From Ichthyobacteriaceae bacterium (lineage in GTDB: Bacteria; Bacteroidota; Bacteroidia; Flavobacteriales; JADGDT01), in contig JADGDT010000023.1 of NCBI GenBank assembly GCA_016744755.1, positions 1-36,169 on the forward strand: a DNA stretch of 36,169 nucleotides. The letters are read 5' to 3'. Numbering within the stretch: position 1 is the stretch's first letter; each line of letters starts with the position of its first letter. The translations under genes and the position numbers were made by a program. Below are positions 8,091 to 15,812 of this stretch, piece by piece. The notes below the pieces were generated by a model, which had not been told where the DNA came from, searched no databases, and worked only from the letters and a program-made list of their open reading frames with translations.

Positions 8091-8642
8091 ATGAGAATTA
8101 TTTCAGGAAAACATAGAGGAAAGAAGTTAAGGGCACCAAAAACACTTCCAGTTAGACCAACTACCGATATGGCTAAGGAATCGCTTTTTAATATTCTTAA
8201 CAATCATTATTACTTTGATGGGGTTAAGGTTCTTGATTTATTTGCAGGTACAGGAAATGTAAGTTTAGAGTTTGCCTCAAGAGGATCGGAAGATGTGACT
8301 GCTGTAGATTTGGATTCTGGTTGTATTAAATTTATTAGACAAATGTCTGATGAGCTTAAGTTAGAAGAAGGATTTACAATTGTACAGGAAGATGTTTTCA
8401 AGTATTTGAAGAAAGCTAAAGCCAAGTCAAATATTATTTTTGCTGATCCACCTTACGCTTTCGAGCAAGATGAATTTGAATCTATTCCAAAAATAATATT
8501 TGAAAGAGGACTTCTAGAAGAAGGAGGAATGTTGATAGTTGAGCATTTCCAAAAAATGGACTTGTCTCATCTAGAAAATTATAGTTTCAATAGAAAATAC
8601 GGTTCATCTGTATTTAGTTTCTTCGAATTGCCAGAGAAATAG
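8091..8642 (+). CDS. rsmD: RsmD, 16S rRNA (guanine966-N2)-methyltransferase
   Basis: SAM-dependent methyltransferase that modifies G966 of 16S rRNA in the 30S subunit. The 183-residue protein begins MRIISGKHRGKKLRAP, the family's RNA-binding start, followed by RPTTDMAKESLFNIL, the SAM-binding loop VLDLFAGTGNVSLEF near residue 45, and the catalytic NPPY-type motif as FADPPYAF near residue 117. The order and length match RsmD. It is the last gene of the plus-strand group and converges with the CNNM gene, whose stop is 8 nt away. Confidence 0.96.
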   Translation: MRIISGKHRGKKLRAPKTLPVRPTTDMAKESLFNILNNHYYFDGVKVLDLFAGTGNVSLEFASRGSEDVTAVDLDSGCIKFIRQMSDELKLEEGFTIVQEDVFKYLKKAKAKSNIIFADPPYAFEQDEFESIPKIIFERGLLEEGGMLIVEHFQKMDLSHLENYSFNRKYGSSVFSFFELPEK

Positions 8643-8649
8643 CAATTAC

Positions 8650-9714
8650 TTATTCATCGTTTTTATTAAGCTGGTCTAGAATATTATATTTAGTTTGTTT
8701 TTCTTTCCACCTATCTCTCGCATGTTTTTGCATATCGATTATGGTATCTTTTTCATCCATTATTTCAAGTCCTAGAAGTGTTTCAATAATATCTTCCATT
8801 GTTACAATTCCATCTAAACCGCCATATTCATCTACAATTAAGGCTATATGTTCTTTCTTTTCTAGTAGTTTTTCCCATAGGTTATAAAGAACCATGCTAT
8901 TGGGTACAATGACAATATTACGTTTAATATCTTTCAGTTTTAATTGATGTTGATCTTCTGCTAATTTTTCAAAAACTGTTTGCCTAATAACGTAACCTGT
9001 TATATTTTCATCATTATTAGAATATACAGGTATTCTAGAGAATTTTAAATAGTCTTTATTTTTTAGGAAATCATCTAAAAGTATATTTTCAGAAGCAACA
9101 GCAACAACAATTCTAGGAGTCATAATTTCTGTTACTTTCACATTTTTAAGCCTAAGTAAATTTTGAATTATTTTATGCTCTTTTTCGGTAAAAATACCTT
9201 CATCTGTACCTATGCTTGCCAATGCGGCAATTTCTTCCCTGCTAGTTGTTTGTTCGTTATTGTTTTTAGAAATAACTCTGGTGATAACAGATGAAATTAC
9301 AACTAACGGATAAGTAATAACTATCATTCCTTTAATCGTATAAGCTGTAATTTTAGTTATGCTCCTCCAATACCTAGCACCTATGGTTTTTGGGATAATT
9401 TCGGTTAAAACTAAAATCAGTATTGTCAATATTGCAGATACAATTCCAAAATATGATTCGCCATATATTTTTACAGCTTGAGCTCCTACTCCTGCTGCAC
9501 CAACTGTATGGGCTACGGTATTCAAAGATAAGATAGCAGATAATGGTTTGTCAATATTTGTTTTTAGGTCAAGAAATATTTTAGCCCAAGGTTTTCCATC
9601 TTCATGTTTTACGATAAGGAAAGATTTGGGAGTAGAAAGCAAAACTGTTTCCATTATAGAGCATAGAAATGAAACAAATAATGCAAGGAATAAATAGGCT
9701 AAAAGAGTTATCAT
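8650..9714 (-). CDS. CNNM/CBS-domain protein (hemolysin C-like, putative Mg/Co transporter)
   Basis: 354-residue inner-membrane protein with an N-terminal CNNM (DUF21) domain of about three to four transmembrane segments (residues 1-145), including SFLCSIMETVLLSTP and the AHTVGAAGVGAQAVKIYG segment. A pair of CBS domains follows (residues about 190-320), with EIMTPRIVVAVASENILLDD and the second repeat ending in IALIVDEYGGLDGIVTMEDI. The C-terminal CorC_HlyC domain found in some homologues appears absent, as the protein ends soon after CBS2. The family includes CorC/YhdP-type magnesium export/homeostasis proteins. The annotation 'hemolysin' is historical. It is monocistronic and convergent with rsmD. 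Confidence 0.87.
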   Translation of the reverse strand: MITLLAYLFLALFVSFLCSIMETVLLSTPKSFLIVKHEDGKPWAKIFLDLKTNIDKPLSAILSLNTVAHTVGAAGVGAQAVKIYGESYFGIVSAILTILILVLTEIIPKTIGARYWRSITKITAYTIKGMIVITYPLVVISSVITRVISKNNNEQTTSREEIAALASIGTDEGIFTEKEHKIIQNLLRLKNVKVTEIMTPRIVVAVASENILLDDFLKNKDYLKFSRIPVYSNNDENITGYVIRQTVFEKLAEDQHQLKLKDIKRNIVIVPNSMVLYNLWEKLLEKKEHIALIVDEYGGLDGIVTMEDIIETLLGLEIMDEKDTIIDMQKHARDRWKEKQTKYNILDQLNKNDE

Positions 9715-10174
9715 ATTTTTTTTATCAAAGATACATTATTATGGGTTTATTCCATTTATAGTGGATAATTTAAATACTAATTTTTTTAAAAAGCATAATT
9801 TGTTCATTTTCTTAATTTAAGTACTTGTTTTTATTGGTTTTCATGATTGCTTCGCAGGAGCTTGCCCAAAGAAAACGAACCAAAAGGATAGCCACGACAA
9901 GGATATTCCTCAAATTACCTTTTTAGTAACCCACTACAAACGGCATTGAGCCATTATTATTATTATTATGTATTAACATTAACCTTAGCTCGTATAACAT
10001 TGCTGTAATGTATAACTTTTATCATCTCGTGGTCTAAGTTTTTTCTTAAAAAGCTCCAAGTGGATGGCAATTTGAGTCTCGCAAAGTCGCAAAGACGCTA
10101 CATAACTACATAGGCATAGGTAGCAAAGTCTATAAATCTTAGTTTAGAGAATAATAACTCTCCATGCGCTGTAG
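9715..10174. other. Intergenic region with repeat fragments
   Basis: 460 nt between the aminotransferase stop and the CNNM start, with no convincing gene. It contains a GCTTGCCCAAAGAAAACGAA segment near 9860, a run of TTA/ATT triplets near 9953-9969, and TCTCGCAAAGTCGCAAAGAC near 10077. The last matches a short repeat type commonly dispersed in Bacteroidota genomes. It looks like a sink of decayed dispersed repeats downstream of the glycan cluster. Confidence 0.5.
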
Positions 10175-11311
10175 TTAGTCGAGATTAAGTAGCAAAATGT
10201 CTTTAATTCCGCCAACAACTCTATCTAAATCATCCTGACTTAAGTTAGACCCTGAAGGTAGACAAAGTCCAACATCAAATAAAAATTCTGAAGTTCTATC
10301 ACCATAAAAAGGGTATTTCTCAAAAACAGGTTGCATGTGCATGGGTTTCCACAGCGGTCGAGTTTCTATATTTTGTTTTTCGAGAGCAAGTCTAACATCC
10401 TCGCGAGTTTTTCCGTTAAACTTTTTAGGATCAATGGTTATACAAGTCAACCAACGGTTAGAGTAGGTGTCATCAAATTCTTTTATAAATTCAATTCCAT
10501 CTACATCTAGTTCATTTTTATAAAATTCAAAATTACCTCTTCGTAGTTTTACGTGCTTATCTAGTATTTCTAACTGACCAACACCTATGGCAGCACTTAC
10601 GTTGCTCATTCTGTAGTTGTAACCTATTTGTGTATGCTGATAATGAGGAGCGTTATCTCTGGCCTGTGTAGCAAGGAACTTAGATTTAGATATGTATTCT
10701 TCATTTGTAGATACCAATGCTCCACCTCCAGAAGTAGTAATTATTTTGTTCCCGTTGAAAGAGAATATTCCCATCTCTCCAAATGTTCCCAGAGCTTTGC
10801 CTTTGTAGGTTGCACCTAATGCCTCAGCAGCATCTTCAATTAATGGAACATCATATTTATTGGCAATAGCAATTATCTCATTAACTTTAGCCGCTCCTCC
10901 GTAAAGGTAAACTAGTATTATAGCTTTTGGCTTCTTGCCTTTTGAAACCCTATCTTTTATTGCTTCCTCCAAATATTCTGGAGACATGTTCCAACTTTCA
11001 TTTTCCGAATCTACGAATACAGGAGTAGCGTTAACGTAAGTAATTGGATTTGCCGAAGCAGCAAAAGTGAAAGATGAACAAATTACTTCGTCACCTTCTC
11101 CAATATCGAGTAACATTAAAGCTAAATGTAAGGCAGCCGTTCCCGACGATAAAGCTGCAACTTTACTGCCACCAATATATTTTTGAATGTCTTCTTCAAA
11201 TTTATTTAAGTGAGGTCCAATAGGAGCAATCCAGTTTGTGTCGAAAGCCTCAGTTACGTATTTGTATTCATTGCCAGACATGTGTGGCGATGATAGCCAT
11301 ATTTTTTTCAT
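10175..11311 (-). CDS. PglE-like DegT/DnrJ/EryC1/StrS aminotransferase
   Basis: PLP-dependent sugar aminotransferase of 378 residues. The PLP lysine is in FSFNGNKIITT near residue 190, and the cofactor region shows ALSSGTAALHLALML and LIEDAAEALGATYKGK (Asp/Glu clamp). The N-terminal IWLSSPHMSGNEYKYV and GPHLNKFEEDI match the PglE/PseC subgroup that aminates UDP-4-keto-6-deoxy-GlcNAc at C4. With the PglD-like acetyltransferase upstream it would make UDP-N,N'-diacetylbacillosamine or a similar sugar. It is the last gene of the minus-strand glycan cluster and is separated from pglD by a toxin-antitoxin module. Exact sugar specificity cannot be read directly. Confidence 0.88.
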   Translation of the reverse strand: MKKIWLSSPHMSGNEYKYVTEAFDTNWIAPIGPHLNKFEEDIQKYIGGSKVAALSSGTAALHLALMLLDIGEGDEVICSSFTFAASANPITYVNATPVFVDSENESWNMSPEYLEEAIKDRVSKGKKPKAIILVYLYGGAAKVNEIIAIANKYDVPLIEDAAEALGATYKGKALGTFGEMGIFSFNGNKIITTSGGGALVSTNEEYISKSKFLATQARDNAPHYQHTQIGYNYRMSNVSAAIGVGQLEILDKHVKLRRGNFEFYKNELDVDGIEFIKEFDDTYSNRWLTCITIDPKKFNGKTREDVRLALEKQNIETRPLWKPMHMQPVFEKYPFYGDRTSEFLFDVGLCLPSGSNLSQDDLDRVVGGIKDILLLNLD

Positions 11312-11364
11312 TGCTTTGTGTTTATTTGTGAATGTGTAGATTAGAGCTTTAAAAGAGTAAAGAT

Positions 11365-11667
11365 TTATAGAGATAGTTTATTTGGGTTTTGAAGAACATT
11401 AAATACTGTTAATATCTCAACAATATTTTCTGATTTATATATTTTATAAAAAAGCAAATTGTGTTTTGTCAGAGGAACCTTAAAAATATTATATTGTTTT
11501 TGGTATGAAATAAAAACTTCAGGCATATTTTCTAGTTGTGATAATAGTTTGTCTAGTTTATTTTGGAATACAGAAACCTCTTTTAAGCTCCAATCATTTG
11601 AAAAGTAATTCATTATGTTTAGAATTTCAGACTGAGCTTTTTTTGAAATGATTACTTTATAAACCAT
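11365..11667 (-). CDS. RelE/ParE-family toxin
   Basis: 100-residue basic protein with the RelE/ParE fold signature: an N-terminal YKVIISKKAQSEILNIMNYF helix region, a central LENMPEVFISYQKQYNIFKVPLTKHNLLFYKI strand set, and a C-terminal EILTVFNVLQNPNKL strand. These match ParE/RelE toxins that act on gyrase or on ribosome-bound mRNA; the subtype cannot be decided here. It overlaps the upstream antitoxin gene by 11 nt, the expected translational coupling. It lies between two genes of the glycan cluster. Confidence 0.85.
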   Translation of the reverse strand: MVYKVIISKKAQSEILNIMNYFSNDWSLKEVSVFQNKLDKLLSQLENMPEVFISYQKQYNIFKVPLTKHNLLFYKIYKSENIVEILTVFNVLQNPNKLSL

Positions 11668-11965
11668 ATTTTTCTCTAGTTTCTTCTAGGAAAGAACCAA
11701 ATTCTTGATAGTTGCCATTAGCAATATCATCCAATCCTTCTTGTATTGCATTTTCTAAACGTGAAGTAGAATCAACATCGTCATACATTTTGGCTAAAGT
11801 TTTCACTTCCTCTAAAGTGAAATTATTTGTTTTTCGTTTGTTATAAAATGTTGTTCTGCTGATGTTTAGTTTTGTTAGAATGTATTCTAATTTATAAGGA
11901 CCATTACTAATAAATTCTAATAATTGTTTTACCCGATCTTCATATTGTACAATTTCTAGATACAT
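11657..11965 (-). CDS. Antitoxin of the RelE/ParE pair, with N-terminal HTH-like region
   Basis: 102-residue acidic protein encoded first in the toxin-antitoxin operon. Residues about 25-60 (LEYILTKLNISRTTFYNKRK, then TLEEVKTLAKMY) look like a helix-turn-helix DNA-binding unit. The C-terminal tail (about 70-102, NAIQEGLDDIANGNYQEFGS) ending EKYGL resembles the toxin-wrapping region of ParD/RelB-type antitoxins. The combination is consistent with a self-repressing antitoxin. A perfect inverted repeat overlapping a promoter-like sequence lies just upstream, which fits autoregulation. No family name is claimed. Confidence 0.8.
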   Translation of the reverse strand: MYLEIVQYEDRVKQLLEFISNGPYKLEYILTKLNISRTTFYNKRKTNNFTLEEVKTLAKMYDDVDSTSRLENAIQEGLDDIANGNYQEFGSFLEETREKYGL

Positions 11966-11975
11966 AGTTGTTTAG

Positions 11976-12019
11976 ATTTTAACACAAATATAGTTAAAAT
12001 ATTGAACGTATTAATCAAA
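11976..12019 (-). promoter_or_regulatory. Promoter with palindromic operator for the toxin-antitoxin operon
   Basis: On the minus strand a TATATTTG -7 box (11985-11992) is preceded 23 nt upstream by TTTG (12016-12019). The perfect inverted repeat ATTTTAAC-N9-GTTAAAAT (11976-12000) is centred on the -7 box, so a dimeric antitoxin bound there would block transcription. The distance to the antitoxin ATG is about 20 nt. Confidence 0.65.
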
Positions 12020-12041
12020 TACAATGATTGAATCTGTAAAA

Positions 12042-12623
12042 TTAAAGTACTCTACCAGGGTTCCCTACAACAGTCACGTTATCGGGTACATTTTTTATTA
12101 TTACTGTTCCAGCTCCAATTGTAACCCATTTTCCAACTTTAATACCTGGAATAATAGTAGCACCTGCTCCTATGTGAGATCCTTCTCCAATACTTACACT
12201 ACCACATAAAGTTGCATTTGGAGATATATGTACATAATTTTCAAGAATACAATCGTGATCTATTGAAGATGCAGTATTAATAATACAGTGTTTGCTTATT
12301 TTAGTTGAAGAATTTATAACTGCGCCTGCCATTACTACTGTTCCTTCTTCAATTTCTACTGTAGGATCTATTATTGAATTTGGGTGAATAGCTTTACTAA
12401 ATCTAGTATTCAATTTATCGGCAACTAATTTTCTAGTTTTGTTGTTTCCTATAGAAATAATGAAGGTGTCATCTTTATCTATTTCAGAAGGATGTGATAT
12501 TCTAATTCCCAATATATCACTAACATCTTTACTATCGTCAAATATTTTGGATATTTTCTGTTTAGATTTATTTAGAATGTCTATTATCACTTTAGCGTGA
12601 CCACTTGCTCCGTATAGGTTCAT
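12042..12623 (-). CDS. PglD/NeuD-like sugar O/N-acetyltransferase
   Basis: 193-residue left-handed β-helix acetyltransferase. The N-terminal MNLYGASGHAKVIIDIL is the Rossmann-like sugar-nucleotide binding domain of the PglD/NeuD family. The hexapeptide-repeat region starts near residue 80, and the catalytic His lies in SSIDHDCILENYVHISPNA, the position of PglD His125. The C-terminus GAGTVIIKNVPDNVTVVGNP matches the acetyl-CoA site region. It probably acetylates the 4-amino group made by the PglE-like enzyme to complete a diacetamido-trideoxy-hexose. It precedes the toxin-antitoxin module on the same strand. Confidence 0.88.
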   Translation of the reverse strand: MNLYGASGHAKVIIDILNKSKQKISKIFDDSKDVSDILGIRISHPSEIDKDDTFIISIGNNKTRKLVADKLNTRFSKAIHPNSIIDPTVEIEEGTVVMAGAVINSSTKISKHCIINTASSIDHDCILENYVHISPNATLCGSVSIGEGSHIGAGATIIPGIKVGKWVTIGAGTVIIKNVPDNVTVVGNPGRVL

Positions 12624-12626
12624 ATT

Positions 12627-12780
12627 TTAATCTGTAAATTTATTTCGTATTGTATCTAAAACTCCATCAGTATCATCAAACACAAAATGGTTTTCAAATC
12701 TAATAATTTTAAATTCCATTTCCACTAAATCCTTATTTCTTAAGAAATTTTTTTCTAGAGCTATTGGGCTGAAGAATTTA
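12627..12780 (-). pseudogene. DUF559 (endonuclease-like) C-terminal remnant
   Basis: Minus-strand translation ending at the TAA at 12627-12629 reads LRNKDLVEMEFKIIRFENHF, then VFDDTDGVLDTIRNKF. This is the typical C-terminal end of DUF559/Vsr-like endonuclease-fold proteins (consensus L...GF.VIRF.N..V.....VL..I). Only about 45-50 residues remain, with no start codon or N-terminal catalytic region, so it is a truncated remnant. Such DUF559 genes are often embedded between glycan genes in Bacteroidota. Confidence 0.6.
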
Positions 12781-12928
12781 GAAATAGTTGAGATAGAAAT
12801 AGTGAAAGTGTGAAGGGATGATATTTATAAGATAATTGGGATTTATTTACTCATCATTAAAGGCTCCATTTTTCAGGGGTTACGAATCATATTTATTAGT
12901 TTGCCTTTGATGAAATTATATTTTTCAT

Positions 12929-13138
12929 TTAACTTTTGTAATCGTCATCAGTGATATATTTACATGATAAAGAAAAGTCTAGCCAAACTTGAGTTTCTGT
13001 GGCTTCTCCTTCTGCAATAGACAACTTAGAAACAATAGATTTTGGATATCTTCTAAATCTCCATGCCTCAGCAATATTTTCAGATACATATCTTGACGAT
13101 TTCCTAATCTGATCAGTTAACTAATACAACTCCTCTCT
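12929..13138 (-). pseudogene. Four-helix-bundle (23S rRNA IVP-type) protein remnant
   Basis: Minus-strand codons read EELY-stop-LTDQIRKSSRYVSENIAEAW, then RRYPKSIVSKLSIAEGEATE and TQVWLDF, ending at the TAA at 12929-12931. The pattern LTDQIR(R/K)SS...NIAE.W.RR...F..KL..A.GE..E is that of the S23/IVP four-helix-bundle proteins that are found in 23S rRNA intervening sequences and scattered in Bacteroidota genomes. An in-frame TAG interrupts it and the N-terminal third is missing. It lies just behind the sugar transferase stop. It is a pseudogene, not a functional gene. Confidence 0.72.
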
Positions 13139-13148
13139 CTACATCCAT

Positions 13149-13754
13149 CTAATCATCACCAGTAAAGACCTCCATAGTAGCTTCACCATCTGCGCTTATA
13201 CCTTCGCTCTTAAAAACCTTAAATACCGTCATAAAAATAATTTTCAAATCAAGCATAAAAGAAAGATTATCTACATACCAAACATCGTATTCAAATTTCT
13301 GTTTCCACGAAATTGTATTTCTTCCATTAACTTGTGCCCAACCAGAAATGCCTGGTCTTACTTTGTGTCTGCGTTTTTGCGTGGTATTGTAAAGAGGTAA
13401 GTACTGAACGAGTAGGGGACGAGGACCAATTAAACTCATATCTCCTTTAATTACATTTAATAACTGAGGTATTTCGTCTAAACTTGTTTTCCTTACAAAA
13501 GAACCTATAGATGTTAACCTTTCTGCATCAGGTAATAAATTTCCATTAACATCCTTTTGATCTGTCATGGTTTTAAATTTTATTACCCTAAAAATTTTAT
13601 CAGATTTGCCAGGACGTTGTTGAAAAAAGAATGCTTTCCCTTTGTTGGATATTGCTAAAAGTAATGTTACTAAAAGAAATATTGGAGAAATAAGTAAAAA
13701 GGCAAAAGCTGCAAGGCAAAAGTCTAAGGGACGCTTTATGTAGTTATTGTACAT
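13149..13754 (-). CDS. PglC-like initiating phosphoglycosyl transferase (bacterial sugar transferase)
   Basis: 201-residue monotopic phosphoglycosyl transferase that moves a sugar-1-phosphate from UDP to undecaprenyl phosphate on the inner membrane. It has the short PglC architecture: a re-entrant hydrophobic helix at residues about 10-35, FQQRPGKSDKIFRVIKFKTM, the catalytic Asp-Glu dyad in SLDEIPQLLNVIKGDMS, IGPRPLLVQYLPLY, and RPGISGWAQVNGRN. The C-terminal SADGEATMEVFTG is typical of the bacillosamine-type branch. With the GT, acetyltransferase and aminotransferase it forms a pgl-like set. It starts glycan assembly and lies directly after the GT gene. Confidence 0.93.
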   Translation of the reverse strand: MYNNYIKRPLDFCLAAFAFLLISPIFLLVTLLLAISNKGKAFFFQQRPGKSDKIFRVIKFKTMTDQKDVNGNLLPDAERLTSIGSFVRKTSLDEIPQLLNVIKGDMSLIGPRPLLVQYLPLYNTTQKRRHKVRPGISGWAQVNGRNTISWKQKFEYDVWYVDNLSFMLDLKIIFMTVFKVFKSEGISADGEATMEVFTGDD

Positions 13755-13848
13755 TTATTTAGTGTGAGTTAGTGTGAGTTAGTAGGTGTTGATTTAATTG
13801 TTGATGAGTTTATTGTTTATATTGTGAAATATAGTTTAAGTTATTTAT

Positions 13849-13880
13849 CCTCATCCCGACCGTAGTGGAGGAATCTTTTT
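13849..13880. repeat. Dispersed palindromic repeat fragment
   Basis: CCTCATCCCGACCGTAGTGG followed by AGGAATCTTTTT, a member of the CATCCCGAC...GGAGGAATCT family seen between genes in many Bacteroidota and related to 562-620. It sits in the 271-nt spacer between the glycosyltransferase and the sugar transferase, which holds nothing else recognisable apart from a short GTGAGTTAGT duplication near 13760. Confidence 0.5.
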
Positions 13881-14025
13881 CTTACGAAAAGCTATTTATA
13901 TTATTGCCAATATATATTTCAACTCTATTTATTGTTATACAGGTATGTTGTGCTTTTATTAACATGGTGTCCATTCTTCACTACTTAATTATTCTATCTT
14001 TTTATGAACGGGAGTAGATGGGGGC

Positions 14026-15222
14026 TTATTTCTTAACTAAACCAAGGAGTCTATTATATTCTTTAAGTAACTCTTCCCAAACAAACTTTTGGTCATATCT
14101 ATCAATTATCATTTTACGAGAGTTCTTAGCAAGTTTGTCTCTAAGTCCTTTATTGTTGTAAAGAAGTTTCATTTTATCGTAGATGGCTTGTTCATCCTTT
14201 ACAGGAATTATTATTCCGTTTACACCATCTTCAATAATCTCGTTGCTACCGTTAATATTTGTTACAATAGAAGGCAATTCCAAAGCTCCGGCTTGCATTA
14301 CTACATTGGGGAATCCTTCTCTGTACGATGGAAAAACAAATACATCTGATGCCGCAAGGAATGGTCTTACATCTTTTTGAAAACCAATACTAATCACATG
14401 TTTGTTACTTTCAATTATCTCTTGACTTTGTTTACTTATAGGATCTAGTTTTCTTTCTTCGCCACCTACCAAAAGTAATTTTGCATTGGCATATTTAGCC
14501 GAAAGTTTATTGAAAGCAGAAAGCAATTCGTTTATTCCTTTGTCTTTAACTATACGACCAACGAAACAAAAAGTAACACCGTCATTATGAGCGGAACGCT
14601 GTGTATTTGAAGAATTTTTTCTATCCTCCAACATGTCTTTCGACTTCGTTGCACTTTGCTCAAGATGACGTTTCGAGAAAAACTCAGTATTTATCCCATT
14701 ACTACTACCATTGCCAATAACCGTCAGCTTAGATCTAGGTGCTAATCCTTCTTTTTCCATAAACTCTCTAAGAGCATTAGAATTAGGATAAACATTTGTT
14801 GCACTCCACGAAGTTAAACGTTCTACAAAATTAAGGACTTTACGTTTTATACCAGTAGCTTCCATCAGTGGTAAACCTGCCACTGTGTGCATGCGTATTG
14901 GTATTCCTGAGAGTTTTGCAGCAAGCATTCCTACTACACCAGCTTTGGGTGTGTGAGTATGTACAATTTTCGGCTTTTCTTTTCTGAAATATTTATAGGT
15001 AAGCCAAAGAGCTTTCAAATCTGTAAGAGGAGATATTGTTCGGGTATATGGAAAAGTTTTTACGACTATACCAGTATCTTCTTTTATGAAAGGGATTTCT
15101 TCGCCTTCGGAACTTAATAACTGAACTTCAAAACTATGCTTTTGCATAAAGTTTGGTTGTCCTTTAATAAGAGAGTGTAGCGAAGTAGGTACTGTTGTTA
15201 TTCTTATTAGTTTTATTTTCAT
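14026..15222 (-). CDS. GT4-family glycosyltransferase (PglA-like) carrying an in-frame repeat insertion
   Basis: 398-residue GT-B glycosyltransferase. The N-terminal acceptor domain has KPKIVHTHTPKAGVVGMLAA and IRMHTVAGLPLME, as in PglA-like enzymes that extend an undecaprenyl-linked sugar. The C-terminal donor domain has FVGRIVKDKGINELLSAF and the GT4 EGFPNVVMQAGALELP segment with the E-x7-type retaining motif. Residues about 185-215 (after GINTEFFSK) are unlike the rest: they are translated from a palindromic intergenic-type repeat inserted without breaking the frame, in the linker before the donor domain. It is first in the minus-strand glycan cluster. Whether the enlarged linker affects activity is unknown. 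Confidence 0.9.
   Translation of the reverse strand: MKIKLIRITTVPTSLHSLIKGQPNFMQKHSFEVQLLSSEGEEIPFIKEDTGIVVKTFPYTRTISPLTDLKALWLTYKYFRKEKPKIVHTHTPKAGVVGMLAAKLSGIPIRMHTVAGLPLMEATGIKRKVLNFVERLTSWSATNVYPNSNALREFMEKEGLAPRSKLTVIGNGSSNGINTEFFSKRHLEQSATKSKDMLEDRKNSSNTQRSAHNDGVTFCFVGRIVKDKGINELLSAFNKLSAKYANAKLLLVGGEERKLDPISKQSQEIIESNKHVISIGFQKDVRPFLAASDVFVFPSYREGFPNVVMQAGALELPSIVTNINGSNEIIEDGVNGIIIPVKDEQAIYDKMKLLYNNKGLRDKLAKNSRKMIIDRYDQKFVWEELLKEYNRLLGLVKK
14580..14670. repeat. Palindromic dispersed repeat inserted in a coding sequence
   Basis: 91-nt element with terminal inverted repeats CGTCATTATGAGC and (reverse complement of the right end) CGTCATCTTGAGC, 11 of 13 identical. Its interior has the TTCGACTTCGTTGCACTTTG signature of the intergenic repeat family found elsewhere in the window. 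Read on the minus strand it encodes residues RHLEQSATKSKDMLEDRKNS and onward to SAHND within the glycosyltransferase. Confidence 0.75.
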
Positions 15223-15295
15223 TTTTTTTTAATCTTTTTGGTACCCTTTTCTATTTGTATAAGAATAGTAAGAGATTAAATTGCTCTTACTTTCA

Positions 15296-15469
15296 ATTTA
15301 TCACTTAGCCAAATTTACAATTTTTTCTTTTTTAATTAATACGCAAAATTTACAATTTTGCGGACATTATAAAATGCACTGAACTTTGGGTTAAGCACTA
15401 AATCCCTTATTATTTTTACACCGTGTTGAACTAAATCCGCCAACGGCGGCTAGCTTATCTCTAGTTCAA
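15296..15469. repeat. Cassette-spacer repeat, diverged copy, plus cruciform
   Basis: CACTTAGCCAAA ... GCGGAC ... GCACTGAACTTTGGGTTAAG and CACTAAATCCCTTATTA align with the spacer at 17732-17911 (CACTTAGCCAAA ... GCGGAC ... ACTAAACTTTGGGTTAAGCA). It is followed by a nested palindrome with outer arms TTGAACTA/TAGTTCAA (15426-15433, 15462-15469) and inner arms CCGCC/GGCGG. It marks the left side of the cassette-like array. Confidence 0.7.
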
Positions 15470-15529
15470 AAGTAGTGAATTCAAAAAAATAGGATACTAT
15501 TATCTAAGTTACAGTAATATTACAGAACT

Positions 15530-15555
15530 ATAAAAGCCTTATTTTCATAAGGCTT
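15530..15555 (-). terminator. Hairpin terminator between cassette array and glycan cluster
   Basis: Perfect 8-bp stem AAGCCTTA/TAAGGCTT with a 6-nt loop, followed on the minus strand by TTTTA. It would end minus-strand transcripts from the cassette array before the glycan genes. The rest of the 15223-15812 gap holds the repeat copy above and a possible short ORF. Confidence 0.5.
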
Positions 15556-15673
15556 GGATTTATATTGTCTAAAATATTGGGAGAATAAGCAGAAAAAATA
15601 ATATTGTATATTGGAGTAATAATTTCAACTAAAATATATTCGTAAAATTTAGCAGTCAAAGCTATTTATCTCT

Positions 15674-15787
15674 TCATAAAGTTTCAAATTCAGAAGTAAA
15701 ACCACTAAATCCTTCAACAGGTACATAGCAGAATGCACGGATGTAGTTCAACACTAGACTCATCGCTGGGTCTTGCAGACCGCTCAT
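15674..15787 (-). CDS. Possible short ORF or gene remnant (37 codons)
   Basis: ATG at 15785-15787 to TGA at 15674-15676. The product starts MSGLQDPAMSLVLNYIRAFC and ends with GFSGFTSEFETL. It is below the ORF-track cutoff. The amino-acid composition is protein-like and it is oriented like the cassette genes, directly left of the first cassette boundary. I do not recognise the family. It may be the C-terminal end of a displaced gene or chance. Confidence 0.25.
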   Translation of the reverse strand: MSGLQDPAMSLVLNYIRAFCYVPVEGFSGFTSEFETL

Positions 15788-15812
15788 AGTCCTATTTATT
15801 ATGGGCTGCCAT

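Noticed and set aside
15599-15615. 17-nt sequence TAATATTGTATATTGGA also present at 24467-24483
   Set aside because: Flanks are unrelated; with AT-rich composition a single 17-nt match is weak evidence for a repeat element.
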